Below, piece by piece: positions 49,590-59,744 of a DNA stretch of 64,000 bases. The first letter of the stretch is position 1. The number at the start of each line of letters is the position of its first letter. The notes beneath the pieces are model-generated. The model was given only the letters and a program-made list of their open reading frames with translations, made no database searches and was not told where the DNA came from. The DNA is from Pseudomonas sp. NBRC 111124 (GTDB lineage: Bacteria > Pseudomonadota > Gammaproteobacteria > Pseudomonadales > Pseudomonadaceae): positions 1 through 64,000 of the forward strand of contig NZ_BCBA01000021.1 of the NCBI RefSeq assembly GCF_001320245.1. The letters are read 5' to 3'. A program made the translations under genes and the position numbers.

Positions 49590-52361
49590 TTATTCCTGCG
49601 GAGCCTCTTCGGCGCCTGCAGCTTCATCGTCTGCCGCATCCGGCGCGCCGGCATCGACGCCCTCCTCGTCCGTCTCGATCACTTCATCGAGCTCTTCCTC
49701 GGAGGGCTCCTGGATACGCTCCAGCCCCACCAGTGTCTCATCGGCAGCCAGCTTGATCAGGGTCACGCCCTGAGTATTACGGCTGAGGCTGGACACCTCG
49801 CCAACCCGGGTACGCACCAGCGTGCCCTGGTCGGAAATCAGCATGATCTCTTCGCCTTCCTGCACCTGGATGGCGCCGATCAGCAGACCATTGCGCCCTT
49901 TGGTACCCATGGCGATCACACCCTGGCCACCGCGGCCGCGGCGCGGGAACTTGGACAGCGGCGTGCGCTTGCCAAAACCACGCTCGGAAGCGGTGAGGAT
50001 CTGCGAGCCGGACTCGGGGATCAGCATCGAGATGATCTGCTGACCTTTACCCAGCCTCATACCGCGCACACCGCGAGCAGTACGGCCCATTTCACGGACC
50101 ACGCTCTCGGCGAAGCGGATGACCTTGCCGGCGTCGGAGAACATCATGACTTCCTTGGCGCCGTCAGTGATGGCGGCGGCAATCAGGGTGTCGCCTTCCT
50201 TGAGCTTCAGGGCGATCAGGCCGTTGGAGCGCGGACGGGCGAACTGCACCAGCGGGGTCTTCTTGACGGTACCCGAGGCAGTGGCCATGAAGATGTACGC
50301 GCCGGTCGGCTCTGCAACCCATTCAGGGGTGTCGCCGTCTTCTTCGTCGACTTCTTCGGCTTCTACCAGCTCCCCTTCGAGCACGGTGTCGTCAGCCTCT
50401 TCCAGCTCTTCGTCGAGGTCGGCGTTCTGCTGCAGCGCTTCGAGGTCAATCTGCAGCATGGCGGTGATGCGCTCACCCTCCTCCAGCGGCAGCAGGTTGA
50501 CCAGCGGGCGGCCGCGGGCAGCACGGGATGCTTCAGGGATCTCGTAGGTCTTCTTCCAGTACACCTTGCCCTTGCTGGAGAACAGCAGCAGCGTGGCGTG
50601 GCTGTTGGCGACCAGCAGGTGCTCGATGTAGTCCTCGTCCTTCACACCGGTCGCCGACTTGCCTTTGCCGCCGCGGCGCTGGGCCTGGTAAGCGGACAAT
50701 GGCTGGGTCTTGGCATAACCACCATGGGAAATGGTCACCACGCGCTCTTCTTCCGGGATCATGTCGCCGTAGTTGAGGTCGTGGCTGGCATTGAGGATTT
50801 CGGTGCGACGGGCATCGCCGTACTCGGAACGGATCGCTTCCAGTTCCTCGCGGATCACTTCCATCAGGCGCTGGGCGCTGCTGAGGATGCGGATCAGCTC
50901 GCCGATCTGCTCCAGGATCTCCTGGTACTCGGCCAGCAGCTTCTCGTGCTCCAGGCCGGTCAGGCGGTGCAGGCGCAGATCGAGGATGGCCTGGGCCTGT
51001 TCCGGCGACAGGAAGTACTTGCCATCATGCAGGCCATACTGCTCCGGCAGGTCTTCAGGACGGCAGGAATCGGCGCCGGCGCGCTCGACCATGACCTGCA
51101 CGGCGCTGGATTCCCATGGCGTGGACACCAGGGCTTCCTTGGCTTCGGACGGCGTCGGCGAGGCCTTGATCAGGGCGATGACCGGGTCGATGTTGGACAG
51201 CGCGACTGCCTGACCTTCAAGGATATGGCCACGTTCACGGGCCTTGCGCAGCTCGAACACGGTACGGCGGGTCACCACTTCACGGCGGTGACGGACGAAC
51301 GCTTCGAGCAGGTCCTTGAGGTTGAGCAGGCGTGGACGACCGTCGACCAGGGCAACCACGTTGATGCCGAACACGCTCTGCAGCTGGGTCTGCTGGTAGA
51401 GGTTGTTGAGCACCACCTCCGGCACCTCGCCGCGGCGCAGCTCGATGACGATGCGCATGCCGTCCTTGTCGGACTCGTCGCGCAGCTCGGTGATGCCTTC
51501 GATTTTCTTCTCTTTGACCAGCTCGGCGATCTTCTCGATCAGGCGGGCCTTGTTCAGCTGGTACGGCAGCTCGGTGATGACGATCTGCTGGCGGCCACCG
51601 ACCTTGTCGATGTCTTCGATCTCGGAGCGGGCGCGCATGTAGATGCGGCCACGGCCGGTGCGGTAGGCCTCGATGATGCCCTGGCGGCCGTTGATGATGC
51701 CGGCAGTCGGGAAATCAGGGCCCGGGATGAACTGCATCAGCTCATCGATGGTGACTTCCGGGTTGTCGATCAGCGCCAGGCAACCGTCGATGACTTCACC
51801 GAGGTTGTGTGGCGGGATGTTGGTCGCCATGCCCACGGCGATACCGCTGGAACCGTTGACCAGCAGGTTCGGGATGCGGGTCGGCATGACCGCCGGGATC
51901 TGCTCGGTGCCGTCATAGTTGGGCACCCAGTCAACAGTCTCTTTGTGCAGGTCGGCCAGCAGTTCGTGGGCCAGCTTGGTCATGCGCACTTCGGTGTATC
52001 GCATCGCCGCGGCGTTGTCGCCGTCGACCGAACCGAAGTTGCCCTGACCGTCGACCAGCAAATAGCGCAGCGAGAACGGCTGGGCCATACGCACGATGGT
52101 GTCGTAGACCGCAGTGTCGCCGTGCGGGTGGTACTTACCGATCACGTCACCGACCACACGGGCGGATTTCTTGTACGGTTTGTTCCAGTCGTTGCCCAGT
52201 TCGCTCATCGCATAGAGGACGCGACGATGCACGGGCTTCAAGCCATCACGCGCATCGGGCAGCGCTCGCCCGACAATCACGCTCATCGCGTAGTCGAGGT
52301 AAGACTGTCTCAGTTCGTCTTCGATATTGACCGGGAGGATTTCTTTGGCCAGTTCGCCCAT
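49590..52361 (-). CDS. gyrA: DNA gyrase subunit A
   Basis: A 923-residue type II topoisomerase subunit. The catalytic Tyr122 is in [10 protein letters not shown]. The quinolone-resistance region reads wild type for pseudomonads: Thr83 and Asp87 in [11 protein letters not shown]. The C-terminal beta-pinwheel has the GyrA box QRRGGKGKS. An acidic tail ([22 protein letters not shown], split here by eye into two acidic runs) ends the protein, longer than in E. coli. It cuts and rejoins DNA to introduce negative supercoils with GyrB. Confidence 0.98.
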   Translation of the reverse strand: MGELAKEILPVNIEDELRQSYLDYAMSVIVGRALPDARDGLKPVHRRVLYAMSELGNDWNKPYKKSARVVGDVIGKYHPHGDTAVYDTIVRMAQPFSLRYLLVDGQGNFGSVDGDNAAAMRYTEVRMTKLAHELLADLHKETVDWVPNYDGTEQIPAVMPTRIPNLLVNGSSGIAVGMATNIPPHNLGEVIDGCLALIDNPEVTIDELMQFIPGPDFPTAGIINGRQGIIEAYRTGRGRIYMRARSEIEDIDKVGGRQQIVITELPYQLNKARLIEKIAELVKEKKIEGITELRDESDKDGMRIVIELRRGEVPEVVLNNLYQQTQLQSVFGINVVALVDGRPRLLNLKDLLEAFVRHRREVVTRRTVFELRKARERGHILEGQAVALSNIDPVIALIKASPTPSEAKEALVSTPWESSAVQVMVERAGADSCRPEDLPEQYGLHDGKYFLSPEQAQAILDLRLHRLTGLEHEKLLAEYQEILEQIGELIRILSSAQRLMEVIREELEAIRSEYGDARRTEILNASHDLNYGDMIPEEERVVTISHGGYAKTQPLSAYQAQRRGGKGKSATGVKDEDYIEHLLVANSHATLLLFSSKGKVYWKKTYEIPEASRAARGRPLVNLLPLEEGERITAMLQIDLEALQQNADLDEELEEADDTVLEGELVEAEEVDEEDGDTPEWVAEPTGAYIFMATASGTVKKTPLVQFARPRSNGLIALKLKEGDTLIAAAITDGAKEVMMFSDAGKVIRFAESVVREMGRTARGVRGMRLGKGQQIISMLIPESGSQILTASERGFGKRTPLSKFPRRGRGGQGVIAMGTKGRNGLLIGAIQVQEGEEIMLISDQGTLVRTRVGEVSSLSRNTQGVTLIKLAADETLVGLERIQEPSEEELDEVIETDEEGVDAGAPDAADDEAAGAEEAPQE

Positions 52362-52664
52362 GAGAAGCCTGATTCCTTTTTCTGGTGAAACTTCGCAGCT
52401 CCATCAAGGGCCGAACGAAGCTCGCCGCCGCAACGCATAGGGGTGCGACGACTTACGACAAATCAATGAGTTGTTGCATGGATCTGCGCAATGAAGGCCG
52501 CCTTCGTGGGCGGTCTTGGAAACTGCCGGATGTTATCACAAAGGCGGGGCGGTGGGGAGATGTGGCAGGTTGCTGCAAGCCGGTGTGAATCTTCAGAATT
52601 TCATCACCTGCGCCGGCCTCTTCGCGGCGGTTCGACGCCCCGAAAGGGCCGGCGCAAGAAAAGA
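52362..52664. other. Intergenic region upstream of gyrA with a REP-like inverted repeat
   Basis: No gene is seen in these 303 bases. A perfect ten-base inverted repeat, TGCGCCGGCC (52,609-52,618) and GGCCGGCGCA (52,647-52,656), encloses a CCTCTTCGCGGCG motif like a degraded REP and lies just after mtnA. A second small stem, AGGCCGCC/GGCGGTCT with one G-T pair, is near 52,495-52,517. The gyrA promoter must lie here but I could not assign it. Confidence 0.6.
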
Positions 52665-53741
52665 TCAATGCAACCGCTTGCGACACATCAACTGGGCTAG
52701 CTTGGCGGTATCCGGCCGCTCGACGATGCCGCGCTCGGTCACGATCACGTCGATCAGGTCGGCCGGGGTCACGTCGAACACCGGATTGAAGGCCTCGACC
52801 TGCGGCGCCACACGGGTACCGGCGTAATCCAGCAACTCATCGGCCTCGCGTTCTTCCAGCGGGATATCCTCACCGGTGGCCAGGTTCAGGTCAATGCTGG
52901 TGCTCGGCGCCACCACCATGAAGCGCACGCCGTGGTGCATGGCACTGACGGCCAGCTGGTAAGTGCCGATCTTGCTCGCCACATCGCCATTGGCGGCGAT
53001 GCAGTCGGCGCCGACCACCACCCAGGTGATGCCTTTGGTCTTCATCAGGTGGGCCAGCGCCGAATCAGCGCACAGGGTCACCGGGATGCCTTCGTTGGCC
53101 AGCTCCCAGGCCGTCAGGCGCGAGCCTTGCAGCCAGGGGCGGGTTTCGCCGGCATACACCCGCTCCACCATGCCCTCCAGATAACCGGCGCGAATCACCC
53201 CAAGCGCCGTGCCGATCCCGCCACTGGCCAGGGCGCCGGCGTTGCCGTAGGTCAGCAAGGTCTGCGCATTGCCCTGGTGGCGACGGATCAGCTCGATGCC
53301 GTGCTGGGCCATGGTCAGGTTGGCTTCGCGATCGCTTTCATGGATGGCAATCGCTTCGGCCTCCAGCACTGCCAGCACGTTTTCTTCGCCGCGTACCCGC
53401 AGCAGGCGCTCACGCATGCGGTTCAGCGCCCAGAACAGGTTGGCTGCGGTCGGCCGGGCTTCGGCCAGGCTGAGGAAGTCCTCTTCCAGGTCCATTTCCC
53501 AGTCGCCGCCCTGGGCCAGGCGCTCTTCCAGAGCCAGGACCAGGCCGTAGGCCGCAGCAATGCCAATGGCTGCAGCGCCGCGCACGGCCATGTCGCGGAT
53601 TGCCGCCACCACCTGCGCGACATTGTCGCAGGTCAGCCAGCGTTCTTCCGACGGCAGCAGGCGCTGGTCGAGCAGGTGCAGGGCGCCGCCGTGCCAGCGC
53701 ATCCCGGTCACCTTCTCCGCCGCCAAAAGTCGCTCGCGCAT
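52665..53741 (-). CDS. mtnA: Methylthioribose-1-phosphate isomerase
   Basis: A 358-residue enzyme of methionine salvage that isomerises 5-methylthioribose 1-phosphate to the ribulose form. The fold is eIF2B-like: [15 protein letters not shown] near the N terminus, catalytic Cys in TLCADSALA and catalytic Asp in [18 protein letters not shown]. The ATG at 53,741 starts the homology; the open frame further upstream is antisense to ubiG. It is divergent from ubiG with about 110 bases between the starts. Confidence 0.96.
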   Translation of the reverse strand: MRERLLAAEKVTGMRWHGGALHLLDQRLLPSEERWLTCDNVAQVVAAIRDMAVRGAAAIGIAAAYGLVLALEERLAQGGDWEMDLEEDFLSLAEARPTAANLFWALNRMRERLLRVRGEENVLAVLEAEAIAIHESDREANLTMAQHGIELIRRHQGNAQTLLTYGNAGALASGGIGTALGVIRAGYLEGMVERVYAGETRPWLQGSRLTAWELANEGIPVTLCADSALAHLMKTKGITWVVVGADCIAANGDVASKIGTYQLAVSAMHHGVRFMVVAPSTSIDLNLATGEDIPLEEREADELLDYAGTRVAPQVEAFNPVFDVTPADLIDVIVTERGIVERPDTAKLAQLMCRKRLH

Positions 53742-53853
53742 CGCCTCTCCCCGTCGTTCGGATATCAAAAGCCGGCGATTATAGCGACCCTCGGCCGCAG
53801 ACGCTCGGGTATACTGCGCCCCATTTGAAGTGCAAGTTCCAGAGGATTGTTCA

Positions 53854-54552
53854 ATGAGCAACGTCGACCACGCCGAAATCGCCAAGTTTGAAGCCTTGGC
53901 CCACCGCTGGTGGGACCGTGAAAGCGAGTTCAAGCCGCTGCACGACATCAACCCGCTGCGCGTCAACTGGATCGACGAGCGCGTCGGCCTGGCGGGCAAG
54001 AAGGTGCTGGACGTCGGCTGCGGCGGGGGCATCCTCAGCGAGGCCATGGCCTTGCGTGGCGCTACCGTCACCGGCATCGACATGGGCGAAGCACCACTGG
54101 CCGTTGCCCAGCTGCACCAACTGGAATCGGGCGTCGAGGTCGAATACCGGCAGATCACCGCCGAAGCCCTGGCCGAAGAGATGCCCGAGCAGTTCGACGT
54201 GGTCACCTGCCTGGAGATGCTCGAGCACGTGCCTGACCCGTCCTCGGTCATCCGCGCCTGCTACCGCATGGTCAAGCCCGGCGGCCAGGTGTTCTTCTCG
54301 ACCATCAACCGCAACCCCAAGGCCTATCTGCTGGCCATCGTCGGCGCCGAGTACATCCTCAAGATGCTGCCGCGCGGCACCCACGACTTCAAGAAGTTCA
54401 TCCGCCCGTCCGAGCTCGGCGCCTGGAGCCGCGTCGCCGGCCTCGAGGTCAAGGACATCATCGGCCTGACCTACAACCCGCTGACCAAGCACTACAAGCT
54501 GAGCAGCGACGTTGACGTCAACTACATGATCCAGACACTGCGCGAGGAATGA
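53854..54552 (+). CDS. ubiG: Ubiquinone biosynthesis O-methyltransferase
   Basis: A 232-residue SAM-dependent methyltransferase that carries out both O-methylations of ubiquinone synthesis at the membrane surface. SAM motif I is [31 protein letters not shown] and [13 protein letters not shown] are also conserved. AGAGGA precedes the ATG at 53,854. It leads an operon-like run with mupP (the next gene starts three bases after the stop) and yciK. Confidence 0.97.
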   Translation: MSNVDHAEIAKFEALAHRWWDRESEFKPLHDINPLRVNWIDERVGLAGKKVLDVGCGGGILSEAMALRGATVTGIDMGEAPLAVAQLHQLESGVEVEYRQITAEALAEEMPEQFDVVTCLEMLEHVPDPSSVIRACYRMVKPGGQVFFSTINRNPKAYLLAIVGAEYILKMLPRGTHDFKKFIRPSELGAWSRVAGLEVKDIIGLTYNPLTKHYKLSSDVDVNYMIQTLREE

Positions 54553-54554
54553 GC

Positions 54555-55226
54555 ATGCGTTTGCGAGCAGTACTCTTCGACATGGACGGCACCCTGCTGG
54601 ACACGGCGCCGGACTTCATCGCCATCTGCCAGGCCATGCTCGCCGAGCGCGGCCTGCCGGCCATCGATGACCAGCTGATCCGCGACGTGATCTCCGGCGG
54701 CGCCCGCGCCATGGTGGCAGCAACCTTCGCCATGAACCCCGAGGCCGAAGGCTTCGAGGCCCTGCGCCTGGAGTTCCTCGAGCGCTACCAGCGTGACTGC
54801 GCGGTGCACAGCAAGCTATTCGACGGCATGGGCGAGCTGCTGGCCGACATCGAAAAAGGCAACCTGCTGTGGGGCGTGGTGACCAACAAGCCGGTGCGCT
54901 TCGCCGAGCCGATCATGCAGCAGTTGGGCCTGGCCGAGCGTTCGGCCCTGCTGATCTGCCCGGACCACGTGAAGAACAGCAAGCCCGACCCTGAGCCGCT
55001 GATCCTCGCCTGCAAAACCCTGGACCTGGATCCGGCCAGCGTGCTGTTCGTCGGTGACGACCTGCGCGACATCGAATCCGGCCGCGACGCTGGCACCCGC
55101 ACGGCCGCGGTGCGCTACGGCTATATTCATCCAGAGGACAACCCGAACAACTGGGGCGCCGATGTGGTGGTGGACCACCCACTGGAGCTGCGCAAGGTGA
55201 TCGACAGCGCCCTGTGCGGCTGCTGA
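54555..55226 (+). CDS. mupP: N-acetylmuramic acid 6-phosphate phosphatase
   Basis: A 223-residue HAD-superfamily phosphatase. [10 protein letters not shown] holds the nucleophile Asp, VTNKP the second motif, and [14 protein letters not shown] the metal-binding acids. Relatives are often annotated as phosphoglycolate phosphatase, but the ubiG-mupP-yciK context is that of the P. putida MupP gene, which dephosphorylates MurNAc 6-phosphate in peptidoglycan recycling and raises intrinsic fosfomycin resistance. The ATG at 54,555 has GAGGAA seven bases before it; an ATG at 54,549 overlaps ubiG and is an alternative. Confidence 0.9.
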   Translation: MRLRAVLFDMDGTLLDTAPDFIAICQAMLAERGLPAIDDQLIRDVISGGARAMVAATFAMNPEAEGFEALRLEFLERYQRDCAVHSKLFDGMGELLADIEKGNLLWGVVTNKPVRFAEPIMQQLGLAERSALLICPDHVKNSKPDPEPLILACKTLDLDPASVLFVGDDLRDIESGRDAGTRTAAVRYGYIHPEDNPNNWGADVVVDHPLELRKVIDSALCGC

Positions 55227-55247
55227 TCCATAACGACTGACGGCTGA

Positions 55248-55338
55248 CCCTGTGGGAGCGGGCAAGCCCGCGAAGCAGACACCTCGGTGGCTGGCACGGG
55301 CTGCGCCCGTGTTCGCGGGCTCGCCCGCTCCCACAGGG
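55248..55338. repeat. Inverted REP pair between mupP and yciK
   Basis: CCCTGTGGGAGCGGGC at the left and GCCCGCTCCCACAGGG at the right are exact inverted arms, each followed inward by CGCGGG/CCCGCG. The centre contains a smaller GGGCTGCGCCC hairpin. Confidence 0.9.
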
Positions 55339-55373
55339 ATCGCATTCGCCCTCACGAACACAGGGAAATTTCA

Positions 55374-56114
55374 ATGTTCGACTACACCGCCCGCCCCGGC
55401 CTGCTCGCCGGCCGCGTCATCCTGGTCACCGGTGCCGGCCGCGGCATCGGCGCCGCCGCCGCCAAGGCCTATGCCGCGCTAGGCGCCACCGTGCTGCTGC
55501 TGGGCAAGACCGAGGCCAACCTCAACGAGGTCTACGACCAGATCGAGGCCGCCGGCCACCCGCAGCCGGTGGTGATCCCGTTCAACCTGGAAACCGCCTT
55601 GCCCCACCAGTACGACGAGCTGGCGGTGATGATCGAGGAGCAGTTCGGCCGCCTCGACGGCCTGCTCAACAATGCTTCGATCATCGGCCCGCGCACGCCG
55701 CTGGAACAACTGTCGGGCGACAACTTCATGCGCGTGATGCACATCAACGTCGACGCCACCTTCATGCTCACCAGCACCCTGCTGCCGCTGCTCAAGTTGT
55801 CTGAGGACGCTTCGGTGGTGTTCACCTCCAGCAGCGTCGGGCGCAAGGGCCGGGCCTACTGGGGTGCCTACGGGGTCTCGAAGTTCGCCACCGAAGGGCT
55901 GATGCAGACCTTGGCCGATGAGCTGGAAGGTGTGGCGCCGGTGCGCTCCAACAGCATCAACCCAGGCGCCACGCGCACGGCAATGCGGGCGCAGGCTTAC
56001 CCGAGCGAGAACCCGCAGAACAACCCGCTGCCGGAAGAAATCATGCCGGTCTATCTGTACCTGATGGGGCCGGATAGCAAAGCGGTGAACGGGCAGGCGC
56101 TCAACGCTCAGTAA
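55374..56114 (+). CDS. yciK: YciK-type short-chain dehydrogenase
   Basis: A 246-residue SDR. TGAGRGIG binds the cofactor, NNAS replaces the more usual NNAG, SSSVG gives the catalytic Ser and Tyr-x3-Lys is in YGVSKFA. The start MFDYTARPGLL follows AGGGA. YciK-family proteins are conserved next to ubiG/mupP in pseudomonads. Their substrate is not settled. Confidence 0.88.
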   Translation: MFDYTARPGLLAGRVILVTGAGRGIGAAAAKAYAALGATVLLLGKTEANLNEVYDQIEAAGHPQPVVIPFNLETALPHQYDELAVMIEEQFGRLDGLLNNASIIGPRTPLEQLSGDNFMRVMHINVDATFMLTSTLLPLLKLSEDASVVFTSSSVGRKGRAYWGAYGVSKFATEGLMQTLADELEGVAPVRSNSINPGATRTAMRAQAYPSENPQNNPLPEEIMPVYLYLMGPDSKAVNGQALNAQ

Positions 56115-56128
56115 GGCTCGAAATTGCC

Positions 56129-56232
56129 GGGGCTGCTTTGCAGCCCTATCGCGACACAAGGCCGCTCCTACAGGGATATGCAACCTCCTGTAGGAGCGGC
56201 CTTGTGTCGTGATAGGGCCGCAAAGCGGCCCC
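56129..56232. repeat. Inverted repeat between yciK and the TenA-like gene
   Basis: Two arms of about 46 bases, nearly exact inverses, share the core CGACACAAGGCCGCTCCTACAG. The outer part GGGGCTGCTTTGCAGCCC differs at two positions from its partner. It lies between convergent genes and could end both transcripts. It belongs to the REP-like class of this genus but with a different core from the other pairs. Confidence 0.88.
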
Positions 56233-56239
56233 AGAAATG

Positions 56240-57025
56240 TCAGCCCGCAGCCAATGCCGGGCGCATGCGCCCTTGCTGCCGGCCTTCCAGCTGCATGCAC
56301 CGCTCCAAGAACAGGTACATGCAGTCGTAACTCTTGCAGATCGCCTTGCGCAGCTCGTTGCGCAGCCCCAGGGTCGGGTTCTCGCCCGCCAGCGTGCAGA
56401 TGATCTCCAGCGCCTCCCACGGGTGCGCATCATCGTACTGGGCATGCATCTTCAGCCACTTCATCGCCCGCTTGCGCTGGTCTTCCGGGAAGCCCATGGC
56501 ATAGGTGTCCTCGGCGCACACCACCGCCGACCACTCACCGGTCGCACCCTCGATCGCATAGTTGGTCGCCGCCATGGCAATCGCCAGTGACTCGGTGGTG
56601 CACACGCGCCAGCACCAGTCGTTCAGGCCATTGAGCTCCGGCGGAACATCCTGGGCCTGCAGGTCGTGCAGGTGCACGCCATGGGCATGGCACCAGTTCA
56701 CCCAGTAGTCGGCATGGTTGAGCTCGACGCGGATGTTGCGCATCAGCCAGCGCCGCGCCATGTCCTCGCCGGGGTGGCGGGCATAGCGGGTCTTGGTCAG
56801 GTTATGGGCCATGTACAGGGAAAACTGCTCGACCACCGGCCAGCCACCGATCAGGTACTGGCGGATGGTCGACTGGCGCAGCTCGCCGTCGCGCAGGCGC
56901 TGATAGAACTCATGCTCAACTACCCGCCGCTTGCTTTCACGGCAGTCCTCTATCAGCTGCTGGGCCCACTGAGGGTAACTGGCGGGGTCCATCAAGGGCC
57001 CGATACGTACGAATGCATCAATCAC
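56240..57025 (-). CDS. TenA/PqqC-like helical protein (heme-oxygenase-like fold)
   Basis: A 261-residue all-helical protein often annotated as a TenA family regulator. HEFYQRLRDGEL, IRQYLIGGWPVVEQFS and NIRVELNHADYWVNW hold His and Glu residues at positions typical of heme-oxygenase-like or diiron oxidases; later LKMHAQYDDAHPWEALEI adds His and Asp-rich metal-ligand candidates. A thiaminase role is unlikely because no thi genes are near. It may be a metal-dependent oxidase; the substrate is unknown. Confidence 0.7.
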   Translation of the reverse strand: MIDAFVRIGPLMDPASYPQWAQQLIEDCRESKRRVVEHEFYQRLRDGELRQSTIRQYLIGGWPVVEQFSLYMAHNLTKTRYARHPGEDMARRWLMRNIRVELNHADYWVNWCHAHGVHLHDLQAQDVPPELNGLNDWCWRVCTTESLAIAMAATNYAIEGATGEWSAVVCAEDTYAMGFPEDQRKRAMKWLKMHAQYDDAHPWEALEIICTLAGENPTLGLRNELRKAICKSYDCMYLFLERCMQLEGRQQGRMRPALAAG

Positions 57026-57064
57026 TTTCAGCTCCTTGATCCTTGTGATTTTGCGGACGTGTTT

Positions 57065-59521
57065 TCAGCGAAAAGTACCTGGCGCCCGATGCAGCAAGGG
57101 CCGCGCAGCAATCCGTTGGCGCTGCAGACTGTCGCAAGTGAACACCTGCGGTCGTTCAATCAGATAGCCCTGGGCGTAATCCACGCCGATCTCCTGCAAG
57201 GCCTGCTCGATCAACGGTGTTTCGACGAACTCGGCAATGGTCCGCTTGCCCATGACATGCCCGATGTGATTGATCACCTCGACCATGGCACGGTTGACCG
57301 GGTCGTCGAGCATATCTTTGACAAAACTTCCGTCGATCTTCAAGAAGTCGACGGGTAAATGTTTTAAATAGGCAAATGACGACATCCCGGCACAGAAGTC
57401 GTCCAGGGAGAACTTGCAACCCAGCCCCTTCAATTCATTGATGAAGCGGATGGCGCTGCCCAGGTTGGCAATGGCACTGGTCTCGGTGATTTCGAAGCAG
57501 ATCATCCGCGGCGGAATGGCATATTCGACGAACAACCGCTGCAGGTAGTCGAGAAACTTGTCGTCGCCGATACTGGTGCCCGAAAGGTTGATCGCGCACA
57601 TCGCCAGTGGCCCATCGCGGCCCTCGTCCAGGCATTGGCGGATGACCTGGAACACGCTGCGCACCACCCAACGGTCCAGGGCCGTCATCAGGCCATAGCG
57701 CTCGGCGGCCGGGATGAAACTGTCCGGAAGGATGGTGCGGCCGCTTTCGTCGTGCAAGCGCAGCAGGATCTCGATGTGGCCCGGGCCTTCAATGGCCTTC
57801 AGGGCGGCGATTTCCTGGCAATACAGGCAGAAGCGGTTTTCCTCCAGGGCCACATGCAGCCGCTGGATCCAGGCCATCTCGCCAAAGCGCATGGACAGCT
57901 CGCTGTCGTCAGCGTGGTACACCTGCACCCGGTTACGGCCCTTTTCCTTGGCCATGTAGCAGGCCATGTCGGCAGCCCGCAACGAGGCCTCCAGCGTGGC
58001 CGGCGCCTGGGCCATGTGCACCAGGCCAATACTCACGGTGGTCACAAACGGCCTGCCCTTCCACACGAAATGCAGGCTCTGCACGGCTTGGCGCAGGTTT
58101 TCGCCGATGCGCTCGGCTTGTTCGGCCGGGCAGTTTTCCAGCAGCACGCCGAATTCGTCGCCCCCCAGGCGGGCCAGGGTATCGCCTTCGCGCAGCCCCG
58201 ACTGCAGCACCGCACAGATGTGCCTGAGCAACTCGTCACCGGCCGCATGGCCACTGGTGTCGTTGACCAGCTTGAACTGGTCGAGGTCGAGGAACATCAG
58301 CGAGTGCCGCCCGGCCTGGCGCACAAGGCCGTTGAGTGCCTGTTCCAGGCGGTATTCGAATTCGCGGCGGTTGGCCAGGCCAGTCAAGGCGTCATGGGTG
58401 GCCTGCCACGACAGGTTGGCGATGTACTGCCGCTCCTGGGTCATGTCGTGCAGCACCAGCACGATACCGGCCACCTGGTCGTTATTGATGATCGGCGAGC
58501 CGACCAGGTTGACCGACACCGTGCTGCCATCCAGGCGCTGAATCAGCCGAGCATGCTCGGCGCCGCCCTTGAGGCTGCCACTAAGCACCTGCTCGACCAG
58601 CGAGCACCCTTCGCCCTCCTCCTGCTCGTCGAGCAGGCTGAACAGCGCCCCCAGCGGCAGGCCAAGCGCCTGGCCGGACTGCCAGTGGGTCAACTGCTCG
58701 GCCGCAGGGTTCATGTAGCCGATATTGCCCTCGACATCGGCGGTGATCACCGCGTCACCAATCGCCTCGAGGGTGATCTGCGCCCGCTCTTTCTCCGCCC
58801 GCAGGGCATTGGCAAAGGCCTGGCGCTGAGCCAGCAGCTTGCTCGAACGGCGCCAGGCTATCGTGATGAGAAACAGTGCGGTCAGCAGGTTGGTGACCAG
58901 CAGCACCCGCAGCAGCATCCGCGAGCCTTCGCCCAAGGCATCACTGAAGGCCTTGGCAGCCGGCGTCACGCCTTCGTTAATCGCAACGATGCGACCCTTC
59001 CACTCGTTGAGCTGGGCGGCGCTGGCCTGCCCTGAGGCGAAACCATCGTGCATCTCACCGGCCAGCACATCGAGCTTGCGCAGGTAGTCGTCGCCGATGT
59101 TCCAGTATTCGATTGCCGTCTGCATGTAGCTGATCTGGCGGAAGTTGCGGTAGAACCAGATGATGCGGTCGACATCGTCCGGGTGGTTGCCGCCCTGCAG
59201 CACGGCCAGGCGGGCGCCTTCCAGGTCCGGGCTGGCCTGGTCCAGCAGTTCGCGCAGCTCGTGATCGCCCTGGGGCACGGCCATTACCTGGCGGTAGCGC
59301 TGATAGGTGCGCTCGTCGCGGTCATCGGCATACAGGTTGAGGTAATAGATGGCGTCTTTCTGCGCCTTGGACCAAAGGCTTTCGCCGGCCACGTAAGCGC
59401 GGACCGCCGACAATGCATAAAGGCTGAGGCTACCCAGCAATACCTGGAACACGACAACGGCGATGAAGGGCCAGATGATACCTACCAACCTTGGCGCTTC
59501 TTGAGTGCGATTTCCCTTCAT
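57065..59521 (-). CDS. GGDEF-EAL c-di-GMP enzyme with PAS and periplasmic sensor
   Basis: An 818-residue inner-membrane protein. Helices at about 12-40 and 205-225 enclose a periplasmic sensor of about 160 residues. A PAS domain (GDAVITADVEGNIGYMNPAAEQL) precedes a GGDEF domain with intact LGGDEF. The EAL domain has EILLR in place of EALLR (Ala to Ile) but keeps INLSG, EITET, LDDFCAGMSS, KIDGSF and the Gln-Gly-Tyr near the end. It may therefore both make and degrade c-di-GMP, or mainly degrade it. It influences biofilm or motility by inference only. Confidence 0.92.
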   Translation of the reverse strand: MKGNRTQEAPRLVGIIWPFIAVVVFQVLLGSLSLYALSAVRAYVAGESLWSKAQKDAIYYLNLYADDRDERTYQRYRQVMAVPQGDHELRELLDQASPDLEGARLAVLQGGNHPDDVDRIIWFYRNFRQISYMQTAIEYWNIGDDYLRKLDVLAGEMHDGFASGQASAAQLNEWKGRIVAINEGVTPAAKAFSDALGEGSRMLLRVLLVTNLLTALFLITIAWRRSSKLLAQRQAFANALRAEKERAQITLEAIGDAVITADVEGNIGYMNPAAEQLTHWQSGQALGLPLGALFSLLDEQEEGEGCSLVEQVLSGSLKGGAEHARLIQRLDGSTVSVNLVGSPIINNDQVAGIVLVLHDMTQERQYIANLSWQATHDALTGLANRREFEYRLEQALNGLVRQAGRHSLMFLDLDQFKLVNDTSGHAAGDELLRHICAVLQSGLREGDTLARLGGDEFGVLLENCPAEQAERIGENLRQAVQSLHFVWKGRPFVTTVSIGLVHMAQAPATLEASLRAADMACYMAKEKGRNRVQVYHADDSELSMRFGEMAWIQRLHVALEENRFCLYCQEIAALKAIEGPGHIEILLRLHDESGRTILPDSFIPAAERYGLMTALDRWVVRSVFQVIRQCLDEGRDGPLAMCAINLSGTSIGDDKFLDYLQRLFVEYAIPPRMICFEITETSAIANLGSAIRFINELKGLGCKFSLDDFCAGMSSFAYLKHLPVDFLKIDGSFVKDMLDDPVNRAMVEVINHIGHVMGKRTIAEFVETPLIEQALQEIGVDYAQGYLIERPQVFTCDSLQRQRIAARPLLHRAPGTFR

Positions 59522-59634
59522 TTAGTCCCTGTCGCAGAGCAGATAAGGCTTGGATCAACCCAGACAAGCACAGCGTAGGCCATTTGCCATCTGAGTGGAG
59601 GGGAATTTCATACCTTCATGGACGGCGCTGAATT

Positions 59635-59718
59635 CTTCGCGGGCACGCCCGCTCCCACAGGTACAGCAGTGGATCTGAAATCAGTGCGGCATCTGTGGGA
59701 GCGGGCGTGCCCGCGAAG
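59635..59718. repeat. Inverted REP pair downstream of the ABC exporter gene
   Basis: A perfect 26-base inverted repeat: arms 59,635-59,660 and 59,693-59,718, with the REP core CTTCGCGGGCACGCCCGC. The centre is 32 bases. The region 59,522-59,744 has no gene. Confidence 0.93.
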
Positions 59719-59744
59719 AGGCCGGCATAGGCAACATGAAGCCG

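Noticed and set aside
49422..52388. Open frame of 988 codons on the plus strand opposite gyrA
   Set aside because: It is antisense to a highly conserved gene, has no recognisable domain, and is the expected by-product of GC-rich third codon positions.
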